From Bacillota bacterium (lineage in GTDB: Bacteria > Bacillota > Clostridia > DSM-8532), in the NCBI GenBank assembly GCA_022702935.2, contig JAKIML020000043.1, forward strand, positions 33,071 through 97,070: a stretch of 64,000 bases of DNA, written 5' to 3'. Each line of letters begins with the position of its first letter. Position 1 is the stretch's first letter. The notes below the pieces were generated by a model that searched no databases, was not told where the DNA came from, and was given only the letters and a program-made list of their open reading frames with translations. A program made the translations under genes and the position numbers. Shown here in pieces: positions 45,017 to 54,075 of the stretch.

Positions 45017-45691
45017 TTACAGCTTGTATCTAAGCTTATCGCCAAAGAAGGGATAGGGGATGATGAAGACCTGAATGCCCACGGCATAAGGTGCAATGGT
45101 GTACAGCGGATAAAACACAGCCAGCCCTTCCTCGGTTAAGTAGAAGTTCTTCTCGTCAAAGTATTTGTTTATGTTCTCCTCCAGATTCTCAAAGTAATCG
45201 GCCACTCCTGCGACTTGACGGCGACGTGCTTCGGCCAAAACATAGTTGAGAATAAAGGACTTGTAGTTGTAATTCCTCACGAAAAGCGCAGATAAAGGAA
45301 TCATGGTGCCTCTTGGCATATCCCATGTATTTCCCTTTCTGGTGGTGGTACCGTGGGCCCCTCCCGTATATTCGTAAATGTCATAGTAAAGGCTGATAAG
45401 GGGCTTCTTACAATAGGTGGGTTCGAAGACCTCGATAAATTCGTAATGGTTAAAGGGAAAGTTTTGCGCTTTAGCCTGTAGGTACTGTTTCACTGCAGCC
45501 TGATAGAGCTTGGTGGAGGCGTAGCGATAATTCCTGTGCGCTTTTTGCCTGTAGTGCATATTGAAGCGCATGGTATTGCCAAAGGAATCCGATGCAAGCA
45601 CTGGATAGTCAATCTTCACATCGACCATCAGCACCCTGTTATAGCTTAGTTTGTCCTTGATTGTCTGCGTCTTTATAAAATCGCACTTCAT
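45017..45691 (-). CDS. DUF3298/DUF4163 domain protein
   Basis: 224 residues. YEFIEVFEPTYCKKPLISLYYDIYEYTGGAHG near 87-118 is the DUF4163-DUF3298 junction, followed by MIPLSALF and EEGLAVFYPLYTIAPYA. In anti-sigma proteins such as RsiV this region faces outside and binds lysozyme. This copy lacks any signal peptide or membrane helix, so its location and role are unclear. GAGGTGG precedes the ATG. Confidence 0.85.
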   Translation of the reverse strand: MKCDFIKTQTIKDKLSYNRVLMVDVKIDYPVLASDSFGNTMRFNMHYRQKAHRNYRYASTKLYQAAVKQYLQAKAQNFPFNHYEFIEVFEPTYCKKPLISLYYDIYEYTGGAHGTTTRKGNTWDMPRGTMIPLSALFVRNYNYKSFILNYVLAEARRRQVAGVADYFENLEENINKYFDEKNFYLTEEGLAVFYPLYTIAPYAVGIQVFIIPYPFFGDKLRYKL

Positions 45692-45765
45692 TCATACCAC
45701 CTCACATCATATTATTGAGGTGTTATGCATCTTGTGCCCGTCCAAATTAAAGATTTCTGCACTTC

Positions 45766-46251
45766 TTAAAGACTTTTGACTCGCCAGGTCTTATAGGGGT
45801 TTCGGATGAGATAGGAATTGTAATAGCGGGGGTCTCCCGTGACCTCCTCGCCTATCCAATGGGGCTTTAAGAAAGGCGTATCCTCAGAGGGAAGCTCTAT
45901 TTCGGCCAGGATGAGCCCCTCGTTGTCTCCCAGAAACTCATCCACTTCCCAAAGCATGCCCTGGTATTCCAGGGTGTACCGATATTTTTCAATGATGGGC
46001 TTTTCGCAAAGCATAAGCAGGCTTTGGGCATCGGAAAGGGGCAGAGGGTATTCAAACTCCTGACGGGATGCGCCCGTTGTAGGCCCTTTAATGGTCAGCA
46101 CACCCTTGTCATGGGCAATTCTGACACGCACCGTCCGCTCCGGATGGCTGCTTAAATAGCCCTGCCGAAACAGGCTCCTTTGGGCATTCGCCTTATAATC
46201 ATGGTTGAGAACCAGAAACTTCCGCTCAATTTCTAATGGCACCTTACTCAC
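45766..46251 (-). CDS. CYTH-domain triphosphatase-like protein
   Basis: 161 residues, GTG start. EIERKFLVL at the N-terminus is the CYTH signature. Further charged barrel residues are RVRIAHDKGVLTIKGPT and EVDEFLGDNEGLILAEIEL. Members hydrolyse inorganic triphosphate or thiamine triphosphate with a divalent metal. No fused CHAD domain is present. Confidence 0.9.
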   Translation of the reverse strand: MSKVPLEIERKFLVLNHDYKANAQRSLFRQGYLSSHPERTVRVRIAHDKGVLTIKGPTTGASRQEFEYPLPLSDAQSLLMLCEKPIIEKYRYTLEYQGMLWEVDEFLGDNEGLILAEIELPSEDTPFLKPHWIGEEVTGDPRYYNSYLIRNPYKTWRVKSL

Positions 46252-46485
46252 TTCTTTCTTAAGGATTCAGGCTTATGATGAAAACCCTGCCGCTGATACA
46301 GTCGGGGGAGATATCCTCCCTATACTGCGGAAATGATGGATAGTATTTGCTTTACTTTAATGAGATAGTATATCATAAAATGGCAGTCTAGTCCTATGTT
46401 CATGAGATTTTTCATGATATGAAATACCATAGCCCCTGTGTGCAAAACCAGGGGGGATTCTTTTGAAAGACGAGGTCTTAAGGCC

Positions 46486-48279
46486 ATGATGGAACAGGAA
46501 TTTCATACAAAGCATACCCAACTTAAGAGAGAGGAAAGTAAGCTCAAGGCCGGAAATGACAGATTCATCAGCTTAAGATTCTGGGTTTTCCTGGTCGGCG
46601 CAGCCCTCTCCGGTTTATTCTATTCGCAAAAGATGATGCTGCCCATGTGGGCGGCTTTGGTGACTGCCATAATTGCATTTACGCTTGTGGTGGTATTCCA
46701 TCAAAGGGTGAAGAAGGGCTTAAAGCGCTGCCAGGCCCGGATAAGGTTCTATGATGCCTTTATTAAGAGAATCAACGGGGAATGGACGGGTTTTTCCGAT
46801 ACGGGGGCTGAGTTTGTTAAACCTGAGCACCCCTTCAGTGCCGATCTGAACATCTTTGGCCCCAAGTCCCTCTTCCAACTGCTCAACCTCACCCATACCT
46901 TTAAAGGGAGGGAAAGGCTGGCTAAGCTCCTTGGCGAGCCCGATAAGAGCAAACCTGCGATTGAGCAGAGACAGGGTGCCGTGGAAGAACTGTCGCATAA
47001 GCTGGATTTTATCGAAGAGCTCTGCTTGAGGGGGCTTATGGACGGGAGACCGGCCAAGGACCCGGCCGCCCTCATTGAGAATATTAATCAGGAATACAGT
47101 GTGCCAGCCTTTCTCTATCATCGGGCGCTTACCTTTGGTCTGCCATTGGTAACCTTGCTGTCGGCCTGTCTGGCGGGTGCGGCCCGGCCCTGGCTCTACT
47201 ATGTCATGCTTGCGGGCCTTGTGCTGCAGCTTTTGCTCTTTGCCTGGAGCTTTAAGGCGGTCTTTCCCATTCTGGGAACAGTGCTTCAGTACAGGAAGGA
47301 GCTCAATGCCTATGAACAGCTCATTGACTTGATAGAGGGGGAAACCTTTCATCAGCCATATCTTAAGGAGCTTCAGGCCAGGCTCGTAAATGAGCACAGC
47401 AGTGCCGGCTCCGAGATTAAGCGCTTGGCCATTCTCTCGGATTATGTGGATTTTAAGAACAGCCCCCTTATCCATTTCATGCTGAATGCGCTCTTTCTCT
47501 GGGATCTTCATTTATACAGGAGCTTTGATTCCTGGAAAATGAGAAATGCGAAAAGCATAGAAAGCTGGCTGTCGGTTTTAGGTGAGTTTGAGGCCCTCTC
47601 CAGCCTGGCCGCCCTGCCCATGATCACCCCTGTGACCAGCTATCCAAAGATCCTGGAAAAGGGCCCCTGGTTTGAAGCCAGGGCCCTGGGCCATCCCTTT
47701 ATCCATTATGCGAAACGGGTTGCCAATGACGTAACCATTAAGGGCGTGGGCATTATCACCGGTTCAAATATGTCGGGCAAGACAACCCTTTTACGGACAG
47801 TGGGTATTAATCTGGTGCTGGCCTATGCAGGGGCGCCTGTTTGTGCTCAGTCCATGTCCGCCAGTCTCATGAGCCTGTATACCTCCATGAGGAATAACGA
47901 CGATTTAAGCGAGGGAATTTCCACCTTCTATGCCGAGCTTTTGAGAATCAAGCAAATCGTCAGCTTTTCCAGGGAAGGCAGGGAGATGATCTTTCTTACT
48001 GATGAAATCTTTAAAGGAACCAATTCCAAGGACAGGGTGGACGGTGCCAAGATAGTCCTTAAAGGGCTCAATAAGCCCTGGGCCATCGGCCTTATCTCAA
48101 CCCATGACTATGAGCTCTGTGATCTGGAGAAGGAGGATACCCGCAGGTTTACCAATCACCATTTCACCGAGAGCTATGTGAACCAGCAGCTTTACTTTGA
48201 TTATAAGCTCCATGAAGGCCGGTGCAGAACCTCCAATGCCCGGTTCCTCATGAAACTGGTGGGGCTGGACGAAACCTGA
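46486..48279 (+). CDS. Membrane-anchored MutS-like ATPase
   Basis: 597 residues from ATG 46486. Two hydrophobic helices occur near 30-70 and another pair near 205-265. The C-terminal MutS ATPase domain has Walker A ITGSNMSGKTTLLRT near 424-438, the MSSM-like STFYAELLRIKQI and Walker B MIFLTDEIFKGTN near 502-514. The mismatch-recognition, connector and clamp domains are absent. Such MutS-family proteins are not expected to act in mismatch repair, and their function is unknown. Confidence 0.85.
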   Translation: MMEQEFHTKHTQLKREESKLKAGNDRFISLRFWVFLVGAALSGLFYSQKMMLPMWAALVTAIIAFTLVVVFHQRVKKGLKRCQARIRFYDAFIKRINGEWTGFSDTGAEFVKPEHPFSADLNIFGPKSLFQLLNLTHTFKGRERLAKLLGEPDKSKPAIEQRQGAVEELSHKLDFIEELCLRGLMDGRPAKDPAALIENINQEYSVPAFLYHRALTFGLPLVTLLSACLAGAARPWLYYVMLAGLVLQLLLFAWSFKAVFPILGTVLQYRKELNAYEQLIDLIEGETFHQPYLKELQARLVNEHSSAGSEIKRLAILSDYVDFKNSPLIHFMLNALFLWDLHLYRSFDSWKMRNAKSIESWLSVLGEFEALSSLAALPMITPVTSYPKILEKGPWFEARALGHPFIHYAKRVANDVTIKGVGIITGSNMSGKTTLLRTVGINLVLAYAGAPVCAQSMSASLMSLYTSMRNNDDLSEGISTFYAELLRIKQIVSFSREGREMIFLTDEIFKGTNSKDRVDGAKIVLKGLNKPWAIGLISTHDYELCDLEKEDTRRFTNHHFTESYVNQQLYFDYKLHEGRCRTSNARFLMKLVGLDET

Positions 48280-48362
48280 AAAATGGAAGGCCAGGTTGAG
48301 GGCGAAACAGGATGGACAGGGCATATGATGTACTAGCATGATTTTATGTCCGAGGATATTCT

Positions 48363-48875
48363 ATGAGAATCAGGAATCTCAATTACTTCTCCAGTATCAT
48401 TCTCTCCCGGGCCCCCTATGCCAAGGCCGAGCTGATCGGTGGTCCTCTTGCTCCCAATATCAAAGGCATGGTCTATTTTTATCCCGTCCACCAGGGAACC
48501 CTGGTGGTGGCCGAGGTCTATCATTTGCCCACCATGGTACCGGGCACGTCAACCAGCCCGCCCATTGGTCCCTTCGGCTTCCACATTCATGAAGGCAACA
48601 CCTGTGATGTGGGAGATCCTAAAGAACCCTTCACATCGGCCCTGGGCCATTTCAATCCAACAGGGGCGCCCCATCCCTTCCATGCGGGGGATATGCCCGT
48701 GCTCTTTGCCGATAAGAACGGCTATGCCTATCTGGCCTTCTACACCGACAGATTCACGCCCCAACAGGTGGTCAATCGGGCCGTGATCATTCATCAGAAT
48801 CCTGATGACTATAGGAGCCAGCCGGCGGGCAAGGCAGGCCTGAGGCTGGCCTGCGGCATCATCAAGGCCATATGA
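48363..48875 (+). CDS. Cu/Zn superoxide dismutase-like protein
   Basis: 170 residues. The SodC fold is recognisable: copper ligands in GFHIHEG near 72-78, GHFNP near 98-102 (bridging His), zinc-site HPFHAGD near 106-112, and late copper His in AVIIHQNPDD near 140-149. All ligands seem present, but the conserved late Arg is not clear and there is no signal peptide. Similar proteins occur in Bacillus (YojM) without proven activity. GAGG precedes the ATG. Confidence 0.82.
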   Translation: MRIRNLNYFSSIILSRAPYAKAELIGGPLAPNIKGMVYFYPVHQGTLVVAEVYHLPTMVPGTSTSPPIGPFGFHIHEGNTCDVGDPKEPFTSALGHFNPTGAPHPFHAGDMPVLFADKNGYAYLAFYTDRFTPQQVVNRAVIIHQNPDDYRSQPAGKAGLRLACGIIKAI

Positions 48876-48895
48876 AGGCTTCCTGAAAGGAAAAG

Positions 48896-48936
48896 AAAAG
48901 GCTGATTTGGCCTATAGCGCCAGGAATCAGCCTTTT
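48896..48936. terminator. Bidirectional terminator between the SodC-like and alcohol dehydrogenase genes
   Basis: AAAAGGCTGATT (48896-48907) pairs perfectly with AATCAGCCTTTT (48925-48936), with A/T ends on both sides. Confidence 0.88.
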
Positions 48937-48965
48937 GCTTTGGTTTAAACGATATATCAGCGGTT

Positions 48966-50135
48966 TTACAGGGCCAGTTTATAGATCTCCAGGACATCCC
49001 TGGAGGTCAGCTTTTTGAAGAAGCCCAGGGTAAAGGCATCATTGCCGGTGGCTTTTTTGGCCATTTCTTCAAGGCGGGACGCGTCAATATTGACATGGCT
49101 TAAGCGTGTGGGCAGACCAATGGAGGTAAAGAAGGCTTCCAGGCTTTCAATACCCTTTAAGGCCATCTCCTCTAAATCAAAGAAGTTGTCGTCCACATTC
49201 CAAACCCGCTTTGCGAACTGGGCGAATCGGGCAATATCCTCTTTATAAACATATTTCATCCATGCGGGGAAGACAATGGCCAGACCGGCGCCGTGGGCAA
49301 TATCGTAGATGGCTGACAGCTCATGCTCAATACCATGGGATGCCCAGTCGGTTCTTCTTCCCATGCCCAGCAGATTGTTGTGGGCCACTGTTCCTGCCCA
49401 CATAATCTCAGCCCTGGCATCATAGTCATTAGGGTTCTTCAGGGCCTTGGGCACATTAAGAATCATGGTTTTCAATGTGGCTTCACAGAGCCTGTCGGTA
49501 AGATCCACATGGCGGGTAGGGGTAAAATAGCGCTCCATAATGTGGGCCATGATATCGGCAGTACCACAAGCCGTCTGGTAATCGGGCAGCGTAAAGGTCA
49601 ACTCGGGATTCATGATGGAGAACACGGGGAAGAGGAGGCTATGGGTGACGCCACGCTTGTCCAGGGTATCCTCCTTGGTGATGACTGCGCTGTCACTGGC
49701 TTCGCTGCCCGCTGCCGGAATGGTTAATACCACGCCCACCTGGAGGGATTTCTGGGGAGAGGCCTTGTATTCGAAGAAGTCCCAAACATCTCCTTCGTAG
49801 GGAACACCTATGGCAATGGCTTTCGCCGAGTCAATGGCGCTTCCGCCGCCAACGGCCAGAATGAACTCAATCTGATGCTCCCGGCAAAGACGGATACCCT
49901 CTTTGACCAGGGACAGCCGGGGATTGGGGAGCACGCCTCCCAGCTCAAAGATTTCTATCCCTGCTTCCTTCAGGGATTTGACCACTCTATCATAGAGCCC
50001 TGTTTTTTTGATGCTGCCGCCGCCATAATGCAACAGGACCTTTTTGGCATACTTTGCGGTTTCCTGGCCTACCTGGGCTTCTGTGTCCTTACCAAAGATA
50101 ATTCGGGTTGGGTTTTGAAACACGAAATTATTCAT
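48966..50135 (-). CDS. Iron-containing alcohol dehydrogenase (butanol-dehydrogenase type)
   Basis: 389 residues from ATG 50135 (AGGAGG 11 nt upstream; a TTG at 50144 is less likely). The NAD(P) loop is AVGGGSAIDSAKAIA near 92-106. The metal ligands are Asp and His in GTADIMAHIMERYF near 191-204, plus two later His in ASHGIEHELSAIYDIAHGAGLA near 264-285. It probably reduces aldehydes in fermentation. The substrate is not fixed by sequence. Confidence 0.92.
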   Translation of the reverse strand: MNNFVFQNPTRIIFGKDTEAQVGQETAKYAKKVLLHYGGGSIKKTGLYDRVVKSLKEAGIEIFELGGVLPNPRLSLVKEGIRLCREHQIEFILAVGGGSAIDSAKAIAIGVPYEGDVWDFFEYKASPQKSLQVGVVLTIPAAGSEASDSAVITKEDTLDKRGVTHSLLFPVFSIMNPELTFTLPDYQTACGTADIMAHIMERYFTPTRHVDLTDRLCEATLKTMILNVPKALKNPNDYDARAEIMWAGTVAHNNLLGMGRRTDWASHGIEHELSAIYDIAHGAGLAIVFPAWMKYVYKEDIARFAQFAKRVWNVDDNFFDLEEMALKGIESLEAFFTSIGLPTRLSHVNIDASRLEEMAKKATGNDAFTLGFFKKLTSRDVLEIYKLAL

Positions 50136-50239
50136 AAAAAGCAACGCCTCCTGTCCTAAGATTTTTCTTGATTATATCTTACCCTATTTTACCACAGGAG
50201 CCACATTAATAGAAAAAATGTCCCATTGCTTTTTACGGC

Positions 50240-50584
50240 TCAGCCCAGTTCCTGGGAAAACAGCTTGTTGGACGGATTGGGACTGATGGTCACAAACAGG
50301 GACATGTCCTCGGTTACCACGGGTATGGAAAAATCGTCCTCACCCTTTGCCTGGACCACCGAGTTAACCTCCACCCGCTCATCCTCATCATTGATTCTGA
50401 TTTCCCCGCTTCCCGAAAGCACTAAGAGAACCACGGTGGAGTTTTCGTGCTTGTGGGCAGGAAGGGATTGGCCGGCCTTTAAATTGAGGATGAAGGCCAG
50501 GGTGTTTTCGTCGGCAAACACAATTCTTTTGGTAAAGGTTTTGTCGCTATAGACCATGAATTCCTTAGCGTTCTTAAATTCCAT
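50240..50584 (-). CDS. Single-domain cupin
   Basis: 114 residues from ATG 50584 with GGAGGTG upstream. Cupin motif 1 is LPAHKHENSTVVLLVLSGSGEI near 40-61, with metal-binding His-x-His. Motif 2 is degenerate (EDDFSIPVVTEDMSLFV). It binds a metal or small ligand; function unknown. Confidence 0.83.
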   Translation of the reverse strand: MEFKNAKEFMVYSDKTFTKRIVFADENTLAFILNLKAGQSLPAHKHENSTVVLLVLSGSGEIRINDEDERVEVNSVVQAKGEDDFSIPVVTEDMSLFVTISPNPSNKLFSQELG

Positions 50585-50688
50585 AATCATCACCTCCGGC
50601 TTATTGTCCCCCTTGGTGCCATCCTTAATCGAGGGGTTGAAAAATTTTTGTGGTCCCTTAAGCTTATAAAGAAAATTTTTATTTGCTC

Positions 50689-50739
50689 TTGATAACTATC
50701 GATGATCTATATATGATATATATATATAGAACATCGATA
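50689..50739 (+). promoter_or_regulatory. Promoter and long dyad operator of the PadR operon
   Basis: TTGATA (50689-50694), 17 bp, TATGAT (50712-50717). An 18-bp inverted repeat with one mismatch (50697-50714 and 50722-50739, 7-nt spacer, ends TATCGATG/CATCGATA) covers the -10 and start. It is expected to be the autorepression site of the following PadR protein. Confidence 0.75.
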
Positions 50740-50755
50740 TATGAGAGGCGAGGTT

Positions 50756-51106
50756 ATGAAAGTGGACAAAAGCCTGTTGGCGGGCAGCACCACATTGCTG
50801 CTGCTTAAGCTTCTTGAGGAAAAGGATATGTACGGTTATCAGATGATTGAGGAGCTGGCCAGAAGATCCAACGACACTTTTACCCTGAAGGCAGGAACCC
50901 TGTATCCTTTGCTGCATCAGTTGGAGCAGCAGGGAATGGTCAATGTCTATGAAGCCCAGGCTGAAAATCAGAGGGTCAGAAAATATTACAGCCTGACCAG
51001 TAAGGGACGGGGGCTCTTAAATGAAAAGGAGGCCGAGTGGAAGACCTTTTCATCGGCCGTGAATCAGGTTTTAAGGGGAGGTGCATCCTATGGCACAGCC
51101 TTTTAA
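50756..51106 (+). CDS. PadR-family transcriptional regulator
   Basis: 116 residues from ATG 50756. The winged helix is TTLLLLKLLEEKDMYGYQMIEELA near 12-35, the recognition region FTLKAGTLYPLLHQLEQQGMV near 42-62 and the wing RVRKYYSLTSKG near 74-85. A short C-terminal dimerisation helix follows. Such PadR-s2 proteins repress the gene they precede. It overlaps the next gene by 17 bases. Confidence 0.92.
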   Translation: MKVDKSLLAGSTTLLLLKLLEEKDMYGYQMIEELARRSNDTFTLKAGTLYPLLHQLEQQGMVNVYEAQAENQRVRKYYSLTSKGRGLLNEKEAEWKTFSSAVNQVLRGGASYGTAF

Positions 51107-52460
51107 GGTCAGGGACTATTTAGAACAGGTGCTCCAGCAGGTGCGATACCGGAAAATCCACCCCGAGCTTGCCAGGGAACTGGAGGCCCATATTGAGGAT
51201 CAGAAGGAGGCCTATATGGCCGAGGGCCTGGATGAGGAGACGGCGCTTTCCGATGCCGTAAGACAGATGGGGGACCCTGTGACAGTGGGGACCCAGCTTG
51301 ACAGGCTCTACCGGCCTAGGCTGGAGGGATCCATGGTGGTTCTTGTTATCCTGCTTTTGCTTTCAGGGATGGTGCTGCGGTTATTTACCTCGCCCCACGT
51401 CAGTGACGGTCTGGAGTATTATTATAAGCAGATGGCTGTTACCCTGCTGGGTGTAGGCCTGATGTTCTTTATCTATACCCTGGACTATTCCATTTTGGGC
51501 AGATACCCACGACGCATCTTCTTTGCGCTGGGGGCTGTGGGCGTCCTGGTTTTCCTTGTATCTCCCCTTGCCAATGGGCAATACTGCTATGTACCCCATG
51601 TTCTGATTCTGTTTCCCGCTGCCTTTGCAGGAATTGTCTATAGTATGCGGGGAAGGGGTTATGGGGGACTGGCTGTCTGTGGGCTCTACTTCCTTATGCC
51701 CGTCATATTAGCTTTCATGGCACCCTCCCTTACCGCATTGCTCATTGTTTCATTTTCCTGCTTGATCCTTCTTACGGCAGCCGTGGCACAGGGGCATTTT
51801 AATGTCCGAAAGCCCGTTGCCTATCTTATGATGTATTTACCGGCAGTTATGGCCTTCGCTCTGCTTCTTCTTCTCATGCGCCACAGGCTGGCTGTTGCGC
51901 TGTCACCTGAAACTGACGCTTTGGGCATGGGTTATCAGGAGCTGCTGGTAAGAAAAGTCCTATCCTCTGCCCAATGGATAGGACGGGGGAATTTGCCTCC
52001 GGCAACTCAGCATGTGGAACTGCCCGGAATAAGCAATGATTTTCTGATCACCTATGCTATTTATCGTTTTGGATGGATAGCCCTGTTTGTTATTGTCCTG
52101 CTTTTTGCTTGCTTTGTCGGAAAAGCCATTATTCTTTGCTTAAAACAGAAAAGTGTCCTGGCCCGCCTGGTCTCTTTCTCGGTGGTGCTCACCGTGGCTT
52201 TTCAGGTGGTTTTCTATCTGGTTTCCAACCTGGGCTTCACATTGTTTGTGCCCTTGACACTGCCCTTTGTTTCTGAGGGCAATGGTGCCCTGCTTGCCAA
52301 TCTGTGCCTCATGGGTATTCTTTTATCGGTCTTCAGAACGGGCCGATTTATGAGGGATCCCCGGCCTGCAGGCAAGACCATGGCATCCCCCTTCATCCAC
52401 TTTGAGGATGGCAGGCTTATTATAGACTTCAGGTCTCGCAGGACCGATCTTCTGTCATAG
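51090..52460 (+). CDS. FtsW/RodA/SpoVE-family membrane protein with HAAS-like N-domain
   Basis: 456 residues from ATG 51090 (GGGAGGTG 6 nt upstream). The N-terminal ~75 residues (ELARELEAHIEDQKEAYMAEG, ALSDAVRQMGDP) form the HAAS/permease-prefix domain often found beside PadR genes. About ten membrane helices of the SEDS fold follow, with the late GFTLFVPLTLPFVSEGNG matching the conserved P-x-x-S-x-G end. SEDS proteins polymerise peptidoglycan glycan strands. Regulation by PadR is unusual for this family. Confidence 0.85.
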   Translation: MAQPFKVRDYLEQVLQQVRYRKIHPELARELEAHIEDQKEAYMAEGLDEETALSDAVRQMGDPVTVGTQLDRLYRPRLEGSMVVLVILLLLSGMVLRLFTSPHVSDGLEYYYKQMAVTLLGVGLMFFIYTLDYSILGRYPRRIFFALGAVGVLVFLVSPLANGQYCYVPHVLILFPAAFAGIVYSMRGRGYGGLAVCGLYFLMPVILAFMAPSLTALLIVSFSCLILLTAAVAQGHFNVRKPVAYLMMYLPAVMAFALLLLLMRHRLAVALSPETDALGMGYQELLVRKVLSSAQWIGRGNLPPATQHVELPGISNDFLITYAIYRFGWIALFVIVLLFACFVGKAIILCLKQKSVLARLVSFSVVLTVAFQVVFYLVSNLGFTLFVPLTLPFVSEGNGALLANLCLMGILLSVFRTGRFMRDPRPAGKTMASPFIHFEDGRLIIDFRSRRTDLLS

Positions 52461-52485
52461 CCAAATTGATAATTATATGCCGAAA

Positions 52486-52518
52486 GGTCATGGGTTTGCA
52501 GGCCCATGGCCTTTTTTT
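52486..52518 (+). terminator. Terminator of the PadR/SEDS operon
   Basis: GGTCATGGG (52486-52494) pairs with CCCATGGCC (52503-52511), then seven T. Confidence 0.88.
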
Positions 52519-52560
52519 GGCGGATGGTGAAAACCGGGGTTTAGCATGGGCTTTGTGGGC

Positions 52561-52591
52561 AAAAAAATATGACGGCCTTGGCGGCCGTCAT
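52561..52591 (-). terminator. Terminator of the citrate synthase gene
   Basis: Minus strand ATGACGGCC/GGCCGTCAT 9-bp stem followed by ATTTTTTT. Confidence 0.88.
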
Positions 52592-52625
52592 GCAATGGTA
52601 GAATTGTCGTGACCAAGCGTCCTTA

Positions 52626-53984
52626 TTAACGCTGTTCCATGGGAATATAGCCCCTTCTGGGAGCAATACTCTTATATGCAGGTCGTACTATCTTGCCGTT
52701 GTTGACAATTTCCTCAATGCGGTGGGCACTCCAACCGGTGATTCTGGCAATGGCAAAGATGGGGGTAAAGAGCTCCACGGGAATATCCAGCATACGATAA
52801 ACGAAGCCAGAGTAGAAGTCCACATTGGCGCTGACACCCTTATAGATCTTTCGGGTTTTTCCGATAACCTCGGGTGCCAGGCGTTCAATCTTGGAGTAGA
52901 GCTTAAACTCGTCCTCCAGACCCTTATGTTGGGCCAATTCCTCCACATGGCTCTTAAAGATCTCGGCTCTGGGATCGGATAAGGAGTATACGGCATGGCC
53001 CATACCATAAATGAGCCCTGAACGGTCAAAGGCCTGCTTATTAAGGATTTTTTCCAGGTAATTGGAGATCTCCTCCTCGTCCTCCCAATCCTTTATGGCC
53101 TTTTTGATATCCTCCATCATCTGAACCACCTTGATATTGGCGCCGCCGTGTCGGGGTCCTTTCAGTGAGCCAAGGGCAGCCGCCATGGTGGAATAGGTGT
53201 CGGTGCCCGAGGAGGTGACCACATGGGTGGTGAAGGTGGAGTTGTTACCGCCACCATGCTCAGCATGGAGCACCAATGCCAGGTCCAGCAAAGTCGCCTC
53301 CAGCTTGCTGAACTTGCTGTCGGGGCGTAGCATGTGCAGAATATTCTCTGCAGTGCTCAGGTTGGGCTTGGGTGCATGAATATACAGGCTTTTATTGCCA
53401 TGGTAATGGGAATAGGCCTGATAGCCATAAACCGCAAGGAGTGGGAAATAGGCAATCATTTCCAGGCATTGCCTTAATACATTGCCGATGGATGTATCGT
53501 CGGGGTTGTTGTCATAGCTGTATAGGGCCAGAACACAGCGGGCAAGAACATTCATCATATCCCTGCCGGGTGCCTTCATGATCATATCACGGGTAAAATC
53601 CTCGGGGAGTTTTCTCAACTGAGCCAGATGCTTTTCAAAATCCCGGAGGGTTTCTTTATCGGGCAGCTCTCCGAACAGGAGCAGGTAAGTGGTTTCTTCA
53701 AAGCCAAATCTGTCATCGCGCAAGAAGCCCTGAACCAGCTCTTCCACATCATAGCCTCTGTAGTAGAGCTTACCGGGACAGGGAACCATCTCATTCTCAT
53801 CAATGATATAGGCATGAACTTCGCCAATCTCGGTCAAACCAGCCAAAACACCTTTACCACTGATGTCTCTTAAGCCGCGCTTGACTTCGTAGCGGGTATA
53901 GAGCTCGGGATCAATCACGCTGCACTTTGAGGCTAATTGCGTTAAGTGCTCAAGCCATTTATTGTTTTGTGTTTGATCTTTCAC
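52626..53984 (-). CDS. gltA: Citrate synthase
   Basis: 452 residues. Condenses acetyl-CoA with oxaloacetate. Catalytic His and Asp regions are visible: LALVLHAEHGGGNNSTFT near 235-252, GSLKGPRHGGAN near 270-281, GMGHAVYSLSDPRAE near 324-338, and SANVDFYSGFVYRMLDIP near 382-399. It is longer than the common 370-380 residue Gram-positive type, with an N-terminal extension, so a 2-methylcitrate activity cannot be excluded. AGGAGGT precedes the ATG. Confidence 0.92.
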   Translation of the reverse strand: MKDQTQNNKWLEHLTQLASKCSVIDPELYTRYEVKRGLRDISGKGVLAGLTEIGEVHAYIIDENEMVPCPGKLYYRGYDVEELVQGFLRDDRFGFEETTYLLLFGELPDKETLRDFEKHLAQLRKLPEDFTRDMIMKAPGRDMMNVLARCVLALYSYDNNPDDTSIGNVLRQCLEMIAYFPLLAVYGYQAYSHYHGNKSLYIHAPKPNLSTAENILHMLRPDSKFSKLEATLLDLALVLHAEHGGGNNSTFTTHVVTSSGTDTYSTMAAALGSLKGPRHGGANIKVVQMMEDIKKAIKDWEDEEEISNYLEKILNKQAFDRSGLIYGMGHAVYSLSDPRAEIFKSHVEELAQHKGLEDEFKLYSKIERLAPEVIGKTRKIYKGVSANVDFYSGFVYRMLDIPVELFTPIFAIARITGWSAHRIEEIVNNGKIVRPAYKSIAPRRGYIPMEQR

Positions 53985-54019
53985 GGGCAGATACCTCCTA
54001 TAATCTGAGTGTTAGTTCA

Positions 54020-54048
54020 ATTATATAGGATCTGCGAAAATTATCCAA
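54020..54048 (-). promoter_or_regulatory. Sigma-A promoter of gltA
   Basis: Minus strand TTGGAT (54043-54048), 17 bp, TATAAT (54020-54025). Confidence 0.78.
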
Positions 54049-54075
54049 ATGTTAATTGCCGGACATTCTGATTTC

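Noticed and set aside
46720..47511. 263-codon minus-strand frame
   Set aside because: Lies fully antisense to the MutS-like ATPase gene and has low-complexity composition.
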